Source: Geodermatophilaceae bacterium
Lineage (GTDB): Bacteria > Actinomycetota > Actinomycetes > Mycobacteriales > Geodermatophilaceae
DNA: 44,068 nt
Assembly: GCA_013812145.1 (NCBI GenBank)
Contig: JACCTY010000030.1
Coordinates: 1-44,068, forward strand
Direction: 5' to 3'
Shown: positions 26,423-34,393 of the stretch, in pieces
Layout of the letters: the number at the start of each line of letters is the position of its first letter
How positions within the stretch are numbered: position 1 is the first letter of the stretch
Program-made: the position numbers and the translations under genes
Notes under the pieces: model-generated
The model's database searches: none
Seen by the model: the letters and a program-made list of their open reading frames with translations, nothing else
What the model was told of the DNA's origin: nothing

Positions 26423-27589
26423 TCATCCTTGTCCAGCTCCCTGGTTCTTCGCAGGCCTTGGGGGCACCTCCAACCGATATGCCCGACGGGCGTTCTCGTG
26501 CCCGATCAGCCGAGCCACGCGGGCGGCGTCGGCCGACGACCAGTCCCCAGCGCGAACCCCACCGGTGAGGAAGTCGTTGAGGCCGCGGCGGAACAGCGAT
26601 GCGCTCAGGTGGTACAGCTCGGGCAGCCCGAACGCGTCGGAGGAGAACAGGAACTTCCCGAACGGCGCCAGCTCCAGGGTCTCGGCGATCACCTGCCCGG
26701 CTGCCCGCCCGACATTGTGCGTGGCAAGTCCCACGTCGACGTACACGTGCGGGAAGACCTGCGCGAGGTACCCCGCATGCCGGTGGAACGGGTAGTTGTG
26801 CAGCAGCATGACCGGAACCCCAAGCGGTTCGGTGGCTCTGAGCAACCCGGTGAGCAGCAACGGATCGCAGCGATGCAGATCGACGTCGGAGTCGCCCAGC
26901 CCGACGTGGAACTGCAGCGGCAGTCCCCGGCCCAGCCCCTCCCAGACCAGGAACCGGGTCAGCACCTCGTCGGCGCAGCGCACCGGCCCGCCCGCGTCAA
27001 CCGAGGCCAGCCACCCCTCCACAGCGGCCACCACGTCGGCAGCGCTCGGTCGATCTGGAGCGAGGTCGAGTCCCACCCGGTACGCCGCGATCGACTTCAC
27101 CGCGACGGCGTCCCGTGTCCGCTCCCAGAGCAGCCGGCGTACCTCGTCCGCGAACCCCGTCGCCGTTGCGCCCGCCAGCACCGCCTCCTCGGCCAGGCGC
27201 TCCAGCCGGACAATCTCGTACGCCGTCGTACCGGTCAGGCCGGCCAGCTCAGCCGGGCTCGTGATCGGCTCAGGCTCGAACCCGCTGTCGACGAGATAGG
27301 CAGTCGTGCCGGTCCTTCCGAGCAACCGCCGGGTCACCTCGTCGACACCCAGCTCGGCTCGTCGAGCGAGGTAGTCCTCCGGCGAGCTGTGCGCAGGCAG
27401 GTCGAGCACCGGGGCGCACCAGCGGCGTACGGCGAACCCGATCTGGGAGTCGAAGACTCCGGCGCCCGCTCCTGCCTCGGTCAGCATCGCCTCGAACGAC
27501 GGCCGGTCGAGGGCGCGGCGGACGACCCCGTGGCAGTGGTGGTCAACAAGGTCGACACCGTCGACGAAGTCGACGGAGGGCGAAGGCAC
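26423..27589 (-). CDS. Amidohydrolase-2 protein resembling the FluG N-terminal half
   Basis: A 388-residue TIM-barrel metallohydrolase. Metal-site elements include VDHHCHGV near residue 17, LPLQFHVGLGDSD near 230, VMLLHNYPFHRHAGYLAQVFPH near 270 and FLFSSDAFGLPELY near 320. This pattern is like the N-terminal amidohydrolase half of eukaryotic FluG/nodulin-type fusions, whose other half is a glutamine synthetase. Here the glutamine synthetase-like gene is divergent and starts only 40 bases away, so the pair looks like the unfused version. A role in hydrolysing a gamma-glutamyl amide or similar nitrogen compound is inferred. It is translated just ahead of the GrpB-family gene. Confidence 0.83.
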   Translation of the reverse strand: MPSPSVDFVDGVDLVDHHCHGVVRRALDRPSFEAMLTEAGAGAGVFDSQIGFAVRRWCAPVLDLPAHSSPEDYLARRAELGVDEVTRRLLGRTGTTAYLVDSGFEPEPITSPAELAGLTGTTAYEIVRLERLAEEAVLAGATATGFADEVRRLLWERTRDAVAVKSIAAYRVGLDLAPDRPSAADVVAAVEGWLASVDAGGPVRCADEVLTRFLVWEGLGRGLPLQFHVGLGDSDVDLHRCDPLLLTGLLRATEPLGVPVMLLHNYPFHRHAGYLAQVFPHVYVDVGLATHNVGRAAGQVIAETLELAPFGKFLFSSDAFGLPELYHLSASLFRRGLNDFLTGGVRAGDWSSADAARVARLIGHENARRAYRLEVPPRPAKNQGAGQG

Positions 27590-27628
27590 GGTCGCGACGA
27601 TAACCGCCCGGGGTCGACGGGACCGACC

Positions 27629-29029
27629 GTGATCGCCGAGACTTACCCGATGCTGAACTCACAGGAGCGCAAACGCCGGGCCGCGCAGGCGCACAGCTCG
27701 GCCGAGACGCTGACGAGTCACGACATCGTCGGCGTCGCTGTGACGTGGGTGGACAACAGCGGGATCGCCCGGGTCAAGTCAGTTCCGCTGGCGAAGCTGG
27801 AGCACGCCGCGGCCTGGGGCATCGGGGCCACCCCCGCGTTCGACGCCTTCTTGATCGACGACTCGATCATGTCCGGTCGGTACGCCGGCAGCCCGGTCGG
27901 CGATCTGCGGCTGCACCCGGACCTGAGCAGACTGACGTTGCTGGCCGCCCAGCCCGGTTGGGCGTGGGCGCCGGCCGACCGCTACACGCAGGACGGCGAC
28001 GTCCATCCGCAATGCGCACGCACGCTCGCCCGCACGATGGCCGAGCGGTTGCGGTCCAAGGGGCTCGAGGCGGCCATGGCGTTCGAGGTCGAGTGGACCG
28101 TCGGCCGGGCCGGCACCGACGCTTTCGAACCGGCCTGCTCCGGGCCGGCGTACGGCATGACCCGCCTCGTCGAGCTGTCCGACTACTCCCGGGACGTCCT
28201 GATCGCCCTGGCCGCCGAGGGGGTCGTCGTGGACCAGTTCCACCCCGAGTACGGCGCCGGCCAGCTGGAGGTCTCGGTCGCGGCGGAGGATCCGGTGTCG
28301 GCGGCGGACACGTCTGTGCTGGTGCGCGAGACCATCCGGGCGGTCGGCATGTCGCACGGCCTGCGCACGTCGTTCTCCCCCAAGGTCTTGACTGAAGGCG
28401 TCGGCAACGGCGGACACGTGCACGTCAGCCTGCGTCGCGACGGCTCCTCCGTCATGAGCGGTGGTGAGGGGCAGTTCGGATTGACCGACGAGGCGTCGTC
28501 GTTCACCGCCGGGGTGCTGGCACGGCTGCCCGCACTGCTGGCCGTCGGCTGCCCGACGACCGCCAGTTACCTGCGACTGATCCCGTCGCACTGGGCCGGT
28601 GCGTTCGTATGCTGGGGGCGGGAGAACCGGGAGGCCGCCGTACGCCTCGTCACCGGGGCGGTAGGCAGCGACTCTTGGGCGGCCAACGTCGAGGTCAAGT
28701 GCTTCGACACGGCGGCCAACCCGTATCTGGTGGTGGCCGGTGTGCTGGCGGCCGGGTTGGCCGGGATCGAGGAGGGCGCCGAGTTGCCGGCGCCCGTCGA
28801 TGTCAACCCGGCGTCGCTGGACGAGACCACCCGCGCCAGGCGCGGCATCGCCGCCCTGCCGAGCAGCCTGAGCGAGGCGGCCGACCGATTCGAGGCCGAC
28901 CCCGTCCTCACCGCGGCGTTCGGCACGGAGCTGGCGGCCACAATCGTCGACGTGCGCCGCGCCGAGGTGGCGCTGACCGTCGACATGTCGCCCGAGGAGG
29001 TCGTCAGGCTGACTCGCTGGCGGCACTGA
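27629..29029 (+). CDS. Glutamine synthetase family protein (GS type I, GlnA-like)
   Basis: A 466-residue ATP-dependent ligase of the glutamine synthetase type I fold. Catalytic landmarks are FEVEWTV (first metal-binding glutamate), EYGAGQLEVSV, GNGGHVHVSL (ATP/ammonia region), GRENREAAVRLV and VEVKCFDTAANPYLVVAGVLAAGL. Motifs drift from canonical GlnA (for example the NRE context), and the tyrosine adenylylation site is not visible. It is therefore more likely a gamma-glutamylamine/polyamine-type or FluG-type ligase than the housekeeping enzyme. The GTG at 27629 is used as start; ATG 27650 is an alternative, and neither has a strong ribosome binding site. The partner amidohydrolase is divergent. 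The true amine substrate is unknown. Confidence 0.87.
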   Translation: MIAETYPMLNSQERKRRAAQAHSSAETLTSHDIVGVAVTWVDNSGIARVKSVPLAKLEHAAAWGIGATPAFDAFLIDDSIMSGRYAGSPVGDLRLHPDLSRLTLLAAQPGWAWAPADRYTQDGDVHPQCARTLARTMAERLRSKGLEAAMAFEVEWTVGRAGTDAFEPACSGPAYGMTRLVELSDYSRDVLIALAAEGVVVDQFHPEYGAGQLEVSVAAEDPVSAADTSVLVRETIRAVGMSHGLRTSFSPKVLTEGVGNGGHVHVSLRRDGSSVMSGGEGQFGLTDEASSFTAGVLARLPALLAVGCPTTASYLRLIPSHWAGAFVCWGRENREAAVRLVTGAVGSDSWAANVEVKCFDTAANPYLVVAGVLAAGLAGIEEGAELPAPVDVNPASLDETTRARRGIAALPSSLSEAADRFEADPVLTAAFGTELAATIVDVRRAEVALTVDMSPEEVVRLTRWRH

Positions 29030-29034
29030 TAAAA

Positions 29035-29068
29035 GATACTGCTGTATCGCTTTAGATACGCTAATATC
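29035..29068 (+). promoter_or_regulatory. Promoter with GATAC operator repeats for the MNT-HEPN pair
   Basis: GATAC (29035-29039), GTATC (29044-29048), GATAC (29055-29059) and the related ATATC (29064-29068) form alternating inverted repeats in an AT-rich patch that stands out from the GC-rich surroundings. TAATAT (29062-29067) is a perfect -10-like element placed so that transcription would start at or near the ATG at 29074, suggesting a leaderless message. Autoregulation by the gene product is inferred. Confidence 0.55.
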
Positions 29069-29073
29069 CAAGG

Positions 29074-29697
29074 ATGAACGTCACAGAGCCGGCTGCTGCC
29101 TTGGGTGGCCTGCTGTCGATCGGGATCCTTCGAGCGCTCTCCCGGCGATCCATACCGATGTCAGCTGCCCAAATCGTGCGCTCCAGTGATTACGGTACGG
29201 CGGCAGGGGTACGTCGCGCCCTGCAGCGGCTCACTACCGAAGGTCTCGTCAGTGCTGAGCAGCTAGGGGATCTCACGATGTACTCGCTCAACTACGACCA
29301 CGTGCTCTATCGGGCCGTCGAGGCTTTGCTGGATGCCCGACAGGAACTCACCCGACGGTTGCGCGAAGAGATAAGGGGATGGGTCCAGGAGCCTGCCTTC
29401 GCCGGTCTCTACGGATCGGCAGCCCGCCTCGACGGCGACGCAGACAGCGACGTGGATCTGCTGCTCATCCGACCGCACCTGCGCGCCCCTGCCAAGCAGC
29501 GCTGGATCAAGCAGGTCCACAAGTTGCGCAAGTCCGTCCATGAGTGGACCGGTAACAACGCCGACATCACAGACCTGACCGCGGCTCAGTTGAAGAGTCG
29601 CACTCGTCACAACGCCGAACTCGCAGATGTGTGGCGCAACGACCTCGTGACGCTGGCCGGTGAGGCACCGAATGAGCTGGTGATTGCGGCACGATGA
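29074..29697 (+). CDS. HTH-MNT nucleotidyltransferase, probable antitoxin
   Basis: A 207-residue protein with an N-terminal winged helix (residues 10-75, including the segment PMSAAQIVRSS and GVRRALQRLTTEGLVSAEQ) and a C-terminal minimal nucleotidyltransferase domain. The active-site signature is GSAARLDGDADSDVDLLLI (114-132), in which Gly114-Ser115 and the Asp126/Asp128 pair are the catalytic elements. Proteins of this kind act as antitoxins in MNT-HEPN modules, either by blocking or by AMPylating the HEPN toxin, and the HTH would allow autorepression. It overlaps the next gene by four bases (ATGA). No ribosome binding site lies at normal distance, consistent with a leaderless start. Confidence 0.82.
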   Translation: MNVTEPAAALGGLLSIGILRALSRRSIPMSAAQIVRSSDYGTAAGVRRALQRLTTEGLVSAEQLGDLTMYSLNYDHVLYRAVEALLDARQELTRRLREEIRGWVQEPAFAGLYGSAARLDGDADSDVDLLLIRPHLRAPAKQRWIKQVHKLRKSVHEWTGNNADITDLTAAQLKSRTRHNAELADVWRNDLVTLAGEAPNELVIAAR

Positions 29698-30149
29698 CTC
29701 GGGGCGGCCGTCGAGGGACGTGTGGGAAGGCGCAGGGCCGGGAGCGGTTGCAGCAGGCCCGAGCGTTCTTGGAACTCGCGCGTTTAGGCGTCGACCAGCC
29801 CGACGCTCCGGCCCGGCGTCGCCTCGAGCAGGCAGCTGCGGCGAACGCCATTCTGGCCGCGATCGCGGCAAGCGATGCCATTTGCTGTTGCCTGTTGGGC
29901 ACGCGGGCGCGCGGCCAAGACCATCGCGAAGCTATTGCTCTACTTGAGCTGGCGCGCCCGGGATCAGGGACTGCCAAGGCCAAGCAGCTACGTGCGCAAA
30001 GCCTTGGCCGCGCGTTGCGTGTGGCCCTCGATCTGAAGAATGAGGCGCCGTACGGATTCGACGTGATCGGCGTAGCCCAGGTGAGGAAGGCACTGCATGC
30101 GGCCGAAGCGTTGGTCAGTGCGGCCGAGGATGCGGTCCAGGAGCGCTGA
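29694..30149 (+). CDS. HEPN-like protein, probable toxin partner
   Basis: A 151-residue, mostly alpha-helical protein. A helix rich in Ala (ANAILAAIAASDAICCC) is followed by GTRARGQDHREAIALL, which fits the HEPN pattern of a small-residue helix and an Arg-x5-His element leading into the next helix. HEPN toxins are usually RNases. Translation is coupled to the upstream nucleotidyltransferase gene (ATGA overlap), the standard MNT-HEPN order with the antitoxin first. The HEPN call rests on position and pattern, not on a search. An alternative is a helical binding partner without nuclease activity. Confidence 0.65.
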   Translation: MTRGGRRGTCGKAQGRERLQQARAFLELARLGVDQPDAPARRRLEQAAAANAILAAIAASDAICCCLLGTRARGQDHREAIALLELARPGSGTAKAKQLRAQSLGRALRVALDLKNEAPYGFDVIGVAQVRKALHAAEALVSAAEDAVQER

Positions 30150-30205
30150 GCGAGCCGCATTCCGCGCGTATTCTTTGCTGAAGGTCCCGCCGTCGAGGAG
30201 ACGTC

Positions 30206-30724
30206 ATGCCTGTGCAGCGCCTCAACCACGCAGTGCTCTATGTCCGTGACGTGGCCGCCAGCGTTGCCTTCTACGCCGATGCGCTCGGCTTCGCGCCGAT
30301 CGACGGGATGGCCGAACTACGCGGGGCGGCGTTCCTCCGCGCCGGCGGATCGACGAACGACCACGACCTCGGCCTGTTCGAGGTCGGCCCAGCGGCGGCG
30401 CCGTCGCAGGCCGGTCGTGGCGCCGTAGGGCTCTACCACCTGGCCTGGGAGGTCGACACCCTCGCCGAGCTGGAGCGGATCGCCGGGCGCCTGCAGGGAC
30501 TCGGGGCGTTGGCCGGCGCCACCGACCACGGCACCACCAAGGCGCTGTACGCCAAGGACCCCGACGGCATCGAGTTCGAGGTGTCCTGGCTGGTCCCGGC
30601 CGAACTGCTCAACCAGGAGATCCTTGACTCCCGCAGCCGGCTCGCCCCGTTGGACATCGCCGCGGAGAAGGACCGCTTCGGCGCCGATACCCGCGGTGGA
30701 GTCGGGATCAGCTCCCACGCGTAG
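30206..30724 (+). CDS. VOC-family (glyoxalase/extradiol dioxygenase fold) protein
   Basis: A 172-residue metal-dependent enzyme of the vicinal oxygen chelate superfamily. Two beta-alpha-beta-beta-beta modules are visible, with likely metal ligands His8 (LNHAVLYVRD), His78 (LYHLAWEVD) and Glu125 (DPDGIEFEV). This is the catechol-2,3-dioxygenase-like arrangement, but many members have other reactions and the substrate cannot be assigned. The ATG at 30206 follows GAGGAGAC. A TATTCT sequence about 35 bases upstream could be a -10 element. It converges on the GH65 gene with a 17-base gap. It is not obviously linked to either neighbour. Confidence 0.85.
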   Translation: MPVQRLNHAVLYVRDVAASVAFYADALGFAPIDGMAELRGAAFLRAGGSTNDHDLGLFEVGPAAAPSQAGRGAVGLYHLAWEVDTLAELERIAGRLQGLGALAGATDHGTTKALYAKDPDGIEFEVSWLVPAELLNQEILDSRSRLAPLDIAAEKDRFGADTRGGVGISSHA

Positions 30725-30741
30725 ACGAGCCGGCCGGGCGG

Positions 30742-33162
30742 CTAGTCCTCCGACTGGGGACGCCGGTGGTGTGGGGCCTTGCCGTGCGGCTGGCTGACCG
30801 GTTCCAGGTCCGGCGCGGCCGGAATCGCCATCGTCACCGGCGCATCTACGGTCACCGTGATCTCCTCACCGTGGTGGCTGGTCACCAACGCTTCACCGCC
30901 GGCCAGCACATACGCCGCTTCGGTCCGGCCGACCTCCACCCGCAGCGAGCGGCCACGGAAGAGCAGCCGGAAACTCAGCCGGGTCAGGCCCGGTGGCAGT
31001 CGGGGTGCGAACGTGAGCCGGCCATCGTGGTCGCGCATCCCGCCGAACCCGGCCACCGCGCACGTCCAGGCACCGGCCAGCGAGGCGATGTGCAGCCCGT
31101 GGCCGCTGTTGTGGTGCAGGTTGTGCAGGTCGCCCAGCGCCGCCTCGGCCCAGTAGTCGTAGGCAAGCTGCAGGTGTCCCACCTCGGCGGCGATGACGGC
31201 CTGCGTTGCGGCGGACAGGGACGAATCCCGGACCGTGCGTGCCTCGTAATAGGCGAAGTTACGAGCCTTTTCGTCCGGCCTGAAGGCGTCCCCCCGGAGG
31301 TGCATGGCAAGCACCAGATCGGCCTGCTTGATGACCTGCTTGCGGTAGATCTCGAAGTAGGGGTAGTGCAACAGCAACGGGTACGACGAGGGCGGTGTCC
31401 CCTCGAAGTCCCACTCCGCGTGGTGAGTGAACCCTTCCGACTGCGGGTGCACCCCGAGGCCTTCATCGAGCGGTGTCCATATCGCCTCGGCTGCCCGTCG
31501 CCACAGCGCGACCTCCTCGTCGGTCACGTCGAGACGCTCGGCGACCTCCGGCTGACGCTCGGCGGCCGCCGCGGCGGCACGCAGGTTGCGCTGGGCCATC
31601 AGATCGGTGAAGAGATTGTCATCGACGATCGCCGTGTACTCATCCGGGCCGGTCACTCCGGTGATCCGGAACCGGCCGTCGCCGTTGAAGTGCCCCAGCG
31701 ACGCCCAGAGCCGGGCGGTTTCGACGAGCAGCTCGGCGCCGTACGCGGCATCGAAGACCTCGTCGCCGGTGGCGTTCAGGTACCGGACGGTGGCGTCGGC
31801 GATGTCGGCATTGATGTGGAAGGCGGCGGTGCCGGCCGGCCAGTATCCCGAGCATTCCTCGCCATGGATGGTTCGCCACGGGAACGCCGCTCCGGCCTGC
31901 CTGAGCACCCGCGCCCGTTCCCGCGCCATGTCGAGAATGGAGTGCCGCCATTGCAGCGCATCTCGGACGGCGTCCGGCGCGGTGTAGGTGAGCACCGGCA
32001 GGACGAAGGTCTCGCTGTCCCAGAACGTGTGCCCGTCGTAGCCCGGACCGGTCAGACCCTTGGCGGGGATGGGCTGCTGCTCGGCCCGTACGCCGGCCTG
32101 CAGCACGTGGAACATCGCGACCCGCACCGCCTGCTGCAGCTCCGGATCGCCGTCGATCTCGACGTCGGCGCTGCCCCAGTGCCCATCCAGGAACTCCCGC
32201 TGTTCCTGCGCGAGGATGTCCCAGCCGGCCAGTTTGGCCGTCGCCAGGCCGCCCTCCACCTGATCGCGCAGGGCCGACGCAGACCGCCGGCTCGACCAGC
32301 CGTAGGCGAGGAACTTCACCAGCCGCAACCGGCTTCCTTTGGGCAGCCGCGCGGCGATCGCGAGGCGGGCCAGGTCACCGGCTGCCTCCAGCGTGATGTC
32401 GACCTTCTCCGGTACGTCGTACGTGTGGTCCATGCCGGCGGCCATCCGCAGCCCGCTGCGTTCGGTTCGGTGCACGAGAACAGCACTGAGGCTCCGGCAG
32501 TCGGCCAGTTCGGCCCGCAGCGGCGACTTGAGGGCGGCCGCCGCTCGTGGGTCCGACGGCAAGCCGTCGCTCAGCGGATCGTTCGCCAGCAGGTCTGACT
32601 GCACCGCGACGTACAGGTCCGCGTCCAGCGCCTCAACCTCGTAGCAGATCGCGGCGATCGACCTGCGGGTGAACGACACCATCCGCTGGGAGGTCACTCG
32701 CACGGTGTGACCGTTCGGCGAGGTCCAATCGGTTCGGCGTACCAGCAGACCGGAGCGCAGGTCGAGAACCCGCTCGTGCGACAGGACGGTGCCGTAGTTG
32801 AGGTCGAGCGGGGAGTCGACGACGAGCAGCCGGATCAGCTTGCCGTCGGTGACGTTGACGACCGTCTGCCCCGACTCCGGGAAGCCGTAGCCGGCTTCGG
32901 CGTGCGGGAGTGGCCGCTCCTCGTAGAAGCCGTTGAGATAGGTGCCGGGGACAGAGCGCGGCTCGCCCTCGTCCAGGGTGCCGCGCATCCCGATGTGGCC
33001 GTTGGCGAGGGCGAAGACCGACTCGGTGACGGCGAGCGCGTCCCGGTTCAGCGACGTCTCGCGCAGCGCCCACGGTTCGACCGGGAACTCCGGCGCGTCA
33101 CTCACCCGCCGCCCCTCACGGCCCTCGGGGGGTCCGAGACGCAGCCGCCTGCGCTCGGTCAC
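30742..33162 (-). CDS. Glycoside hydrolase family 65 disaccharide phosphorylase
   Basis: An 806-residue enzyme of the GH65 family (maltose, trehalose or kojibiose phosphorylase). It would split a disaccharide with phosphate to release beta-glucose 1-phosphate. The N-terminal beta-sandwich domain (to about residue 290) has SVFALANGHIGMRGTLDEG and YLNGFYEERP. The (alpha/alpha)6 catalytic barrel has the markers TFWDSETFVLPVL, ECSGYWPAGTAAFHINADIA and ITGVTGPDEYTAIVDDN, where the Glu of GPDEY is the general acid. A C-terminal beta domain follows. The GTG at 33162 overlaps the stop of the beta-phosphoglucomutase gene (GTGA), which handles the product, so the pair is a complete catabolic step. Which disaccharide is used is not clear. 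Confidence 0.92.
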   Translation of the reverse strand: MTERRRLRLGPPEGREGRRVSDAPEFPVEPWALRETSLNRDALAVTESVFALANGHIGMRGTLDEGEPRSVPGTYLNGFYEERPLPHAEAGYGFPESGQTVVNVTDGKLIRLLVVDSPLDLNYGTVLSHERVLDLRSGLLVRRTDWTSPNGHTVRVTSQRMVSFTRRSIAAICYEVEALDADLYVAVQSDLLANDPLSDGLPSDPRAAAALKSPLRAELADCRSLSAVLVHRTERSGLRMAAGMDHTYDVPEKVDITLEAAGDLARLAIAARLPKGSRLRLVKFLAYGWSSRRSASALRDQVEGGLATAKLAGWDILAQEQREFLDGHWGSADVEIDGDPELQQAVRVAMFHVLQAGVRAEQQPIPAKGLTGPGYDGHTFWDSETFVLPVLTYTAPDAVRDALQWRHSILDMARERARVLRQAGAAFPWRTIHGEECSGYWPAGTAAFHINADIADATVRYLNATGDEVFDAAYGAELLVETARLWASLGHFNGDGRFRITGVTGPDEYTAIVDDNLFTDLMAQRNLRAAAAAAERQPEVAERLDVTDEEVALWRRAAEAIWTPLDEGLGVHPQSEGFTHHAEWDFEGTPPSSYPLLLHYPYFEIYRKQVIKQADLVLAMHLRGDAFRPDEKARNFAYYEARTVRDSSLSAATQAVIAAEVGHLQLAYDYWAEAALGDLHNLHHNSGHGLHIASLAGAWTCAVAGFGGMRDHDGRLTFAPRLPPGLTRLSFRLLFRGRSLRVEVGRTEAAYVLAGGEALVTSHHGEEITVTVDAPVTMAIPAAPDLEPVSQPHGKAPHHRRPQSED

Positions 33163-33890
33163 GACCGCTCCAGCAGTTCGTCGAGGTCCTGTACGACGAT
33201 GTCCGCGCCACGCTGCTTGAGCGCTGCGGCCTGCCCGACGCGGTCCACGCCGATCACATAGCCGAAGTTGCCGGCCCGCCCGGCGGCGACGCCCGCCAGC
33301 GCGTCCTCGAACACGGCGGCCTGCGCCGCCTCCACCCCCAATGCCCTGGCGCCGGCCAGGAACGTGTCAGGGGCCGGCTTGCCCTTGAGGCCATCCCTGG
33401 CGGCGACCACCCCGTCGATCCGGGCCGTGATCAGATCGGCGTACCCGGCGGCCGCGATGACCTGCTCTCCGTTGGCGCTGGCGGTGACGACTGCCGAGAG
33501 CAGCCCGGCATCCCTGGCCGCCCGGGCGTAGCGCACTGACCCCTCGTAGACGTCCACGCCGTGCTCGTCGATCTCCCGGAGCAACAGCTCGTTCTTGCGG
33601 TTGCCGACGCCGGCGACGGTGTCCGCGTCCGGCGGGTCGTCAGGGTCGCCCTCAGACAGCTGGATGTCCCGAGACGCCAGGAAGTCCCGTACGCCGTCAC
33701 GCCGCGGTTTGCCGTCGACGTACTCGTTGTAGTCGGCGTCGGTGAATGGCTGGAAGCTGTCGGGGTCGCGCTGGCGCATGAAGTCGTCGAAGGTCCGCCG
33801 CCAGGCCGCCTGGTGCACCTTGGCGGTCTGGGTGAGCACCCCGTCGAGGTCGAACAGGCAGGCGCGGATGGTGTCCGGAAGCCCCAACAT
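33159..33890 (-). CDS. pgmB: Beta-phosphoglucomutase-like HAD hydrolase
   Basis: A 243-residue HAD-superfamily enzyme converting beta-glucose 1-phosphate to glucose 6-phosphate. Motifs: nucleophile FDLDGVLTQTAKVH (the first Asp is phosphorylated, the second is the general acid), TASANGEQV, GKPAPDTF and FEDALAGVAAGRAG. The cap domain (residues about 30-120) is of the C1 helical type. The start at 33890 gives the MLGLPDTIRACLFDLDG form usual in actinobacteria; a GTG three codons upstream is also possible. The stop overlaps the GH65 gene, with which it forms an operon. The symbol follows general usage for this function. Confidence 0.87.
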   Translation of the reverse strand: MLGLPDTIRACLFDLDGVLTQTAKVHQAAWRRTFDDFMRQRDPDSFQPFTDADYNEYVDGKPRRDGVRDFLASRDIQLSEGDPDDPPDADTVAGVGNRKNELLLREIDEHGVDVYEGSVRYARAARDAGLLSAVVTASANGEQVIAAAGYADLITARIDGVVAARDGLKGKPAPDTFLAGARALGVEAAQAAVFEDALAGVAAGRAGNFGYVIGVDRVGQAAALKQRGADIVVQDLDELLERS

Positions 33891-34007
33891 GGCGATCACG
33901 TTAGCCGCGCGCGGCCCATTCGCCGTGCAGAACCGCTGTGCGCAGGTGCAGTCAGGTTGTCAACTCGGGCCGCCCACCACGGATACCCTGGCTGTTGAGG
34001 AGGAGTG

Positions 34008-34382
34008 ATGGCGGGACTGCTGGCCGACGCTGTGGTGACCTTGCATTTCGGGTTTCTGGTCTTCCTCGTGGTCGGCGGTTTCCTGGCTTGGCGCTGGCCA
34101 CGGGTCCTCGTGGCGCACGTCGCGACGGTCGGGTGGGGAATCGCCATCGTCGCCTTCGAATGGCTGTGTCCATTGACGTATCTCGAGAACTGGTTCCGCG
34201 CAGCAGCGGGCCAGCCGGAGTTGGCCAACGGCTTCATCGACACCTACCTGACCGGGATCATCTATCCCGGCGACCGGATCACCGAGGTGCGCCTCGCTGT
34301 GGGGGTCGTCGTCGCGGTGTCCTGGGGCGGTCTGCTCGTCCGGTGGCTGCGGTCCCGGCGTACGGCCTCGATCGCCACCTGA
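34008..34382 (+). CDS. DUF2784 small membrane protein
   Basis: A 124-residue membrane protein with about four hydrophobic segments: LLADAVVTLHFGFLVFLVVG, VLVAHVATVGWGIAIVAF, a shorter one near GIIYPG, and VGVVVAVSWGGLLV. The motif CPLTYLENWFR and the Tyr-Leu-rich loops are typical of DUF2784, which has no known function. A strong GAGGAGG ribosome binding site precedes the ATG at 34008. It converges on the beta-propeller gene with an 11-base gap. Confidence 0.85.
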   Translation: MAGLLADAVVTLHFGFLVFLVVGGFLAWRWPRVLVAHVATVGWGIAIVAFEWLCPLTYLENWFRAAAGQPELANGFIDTYLTGIIYPGDRITEVRLAVGVVVAVSWGGLLVRWLRSRRTASIAT

Positions 34383-34393
34383 CTGGGTGAGGA

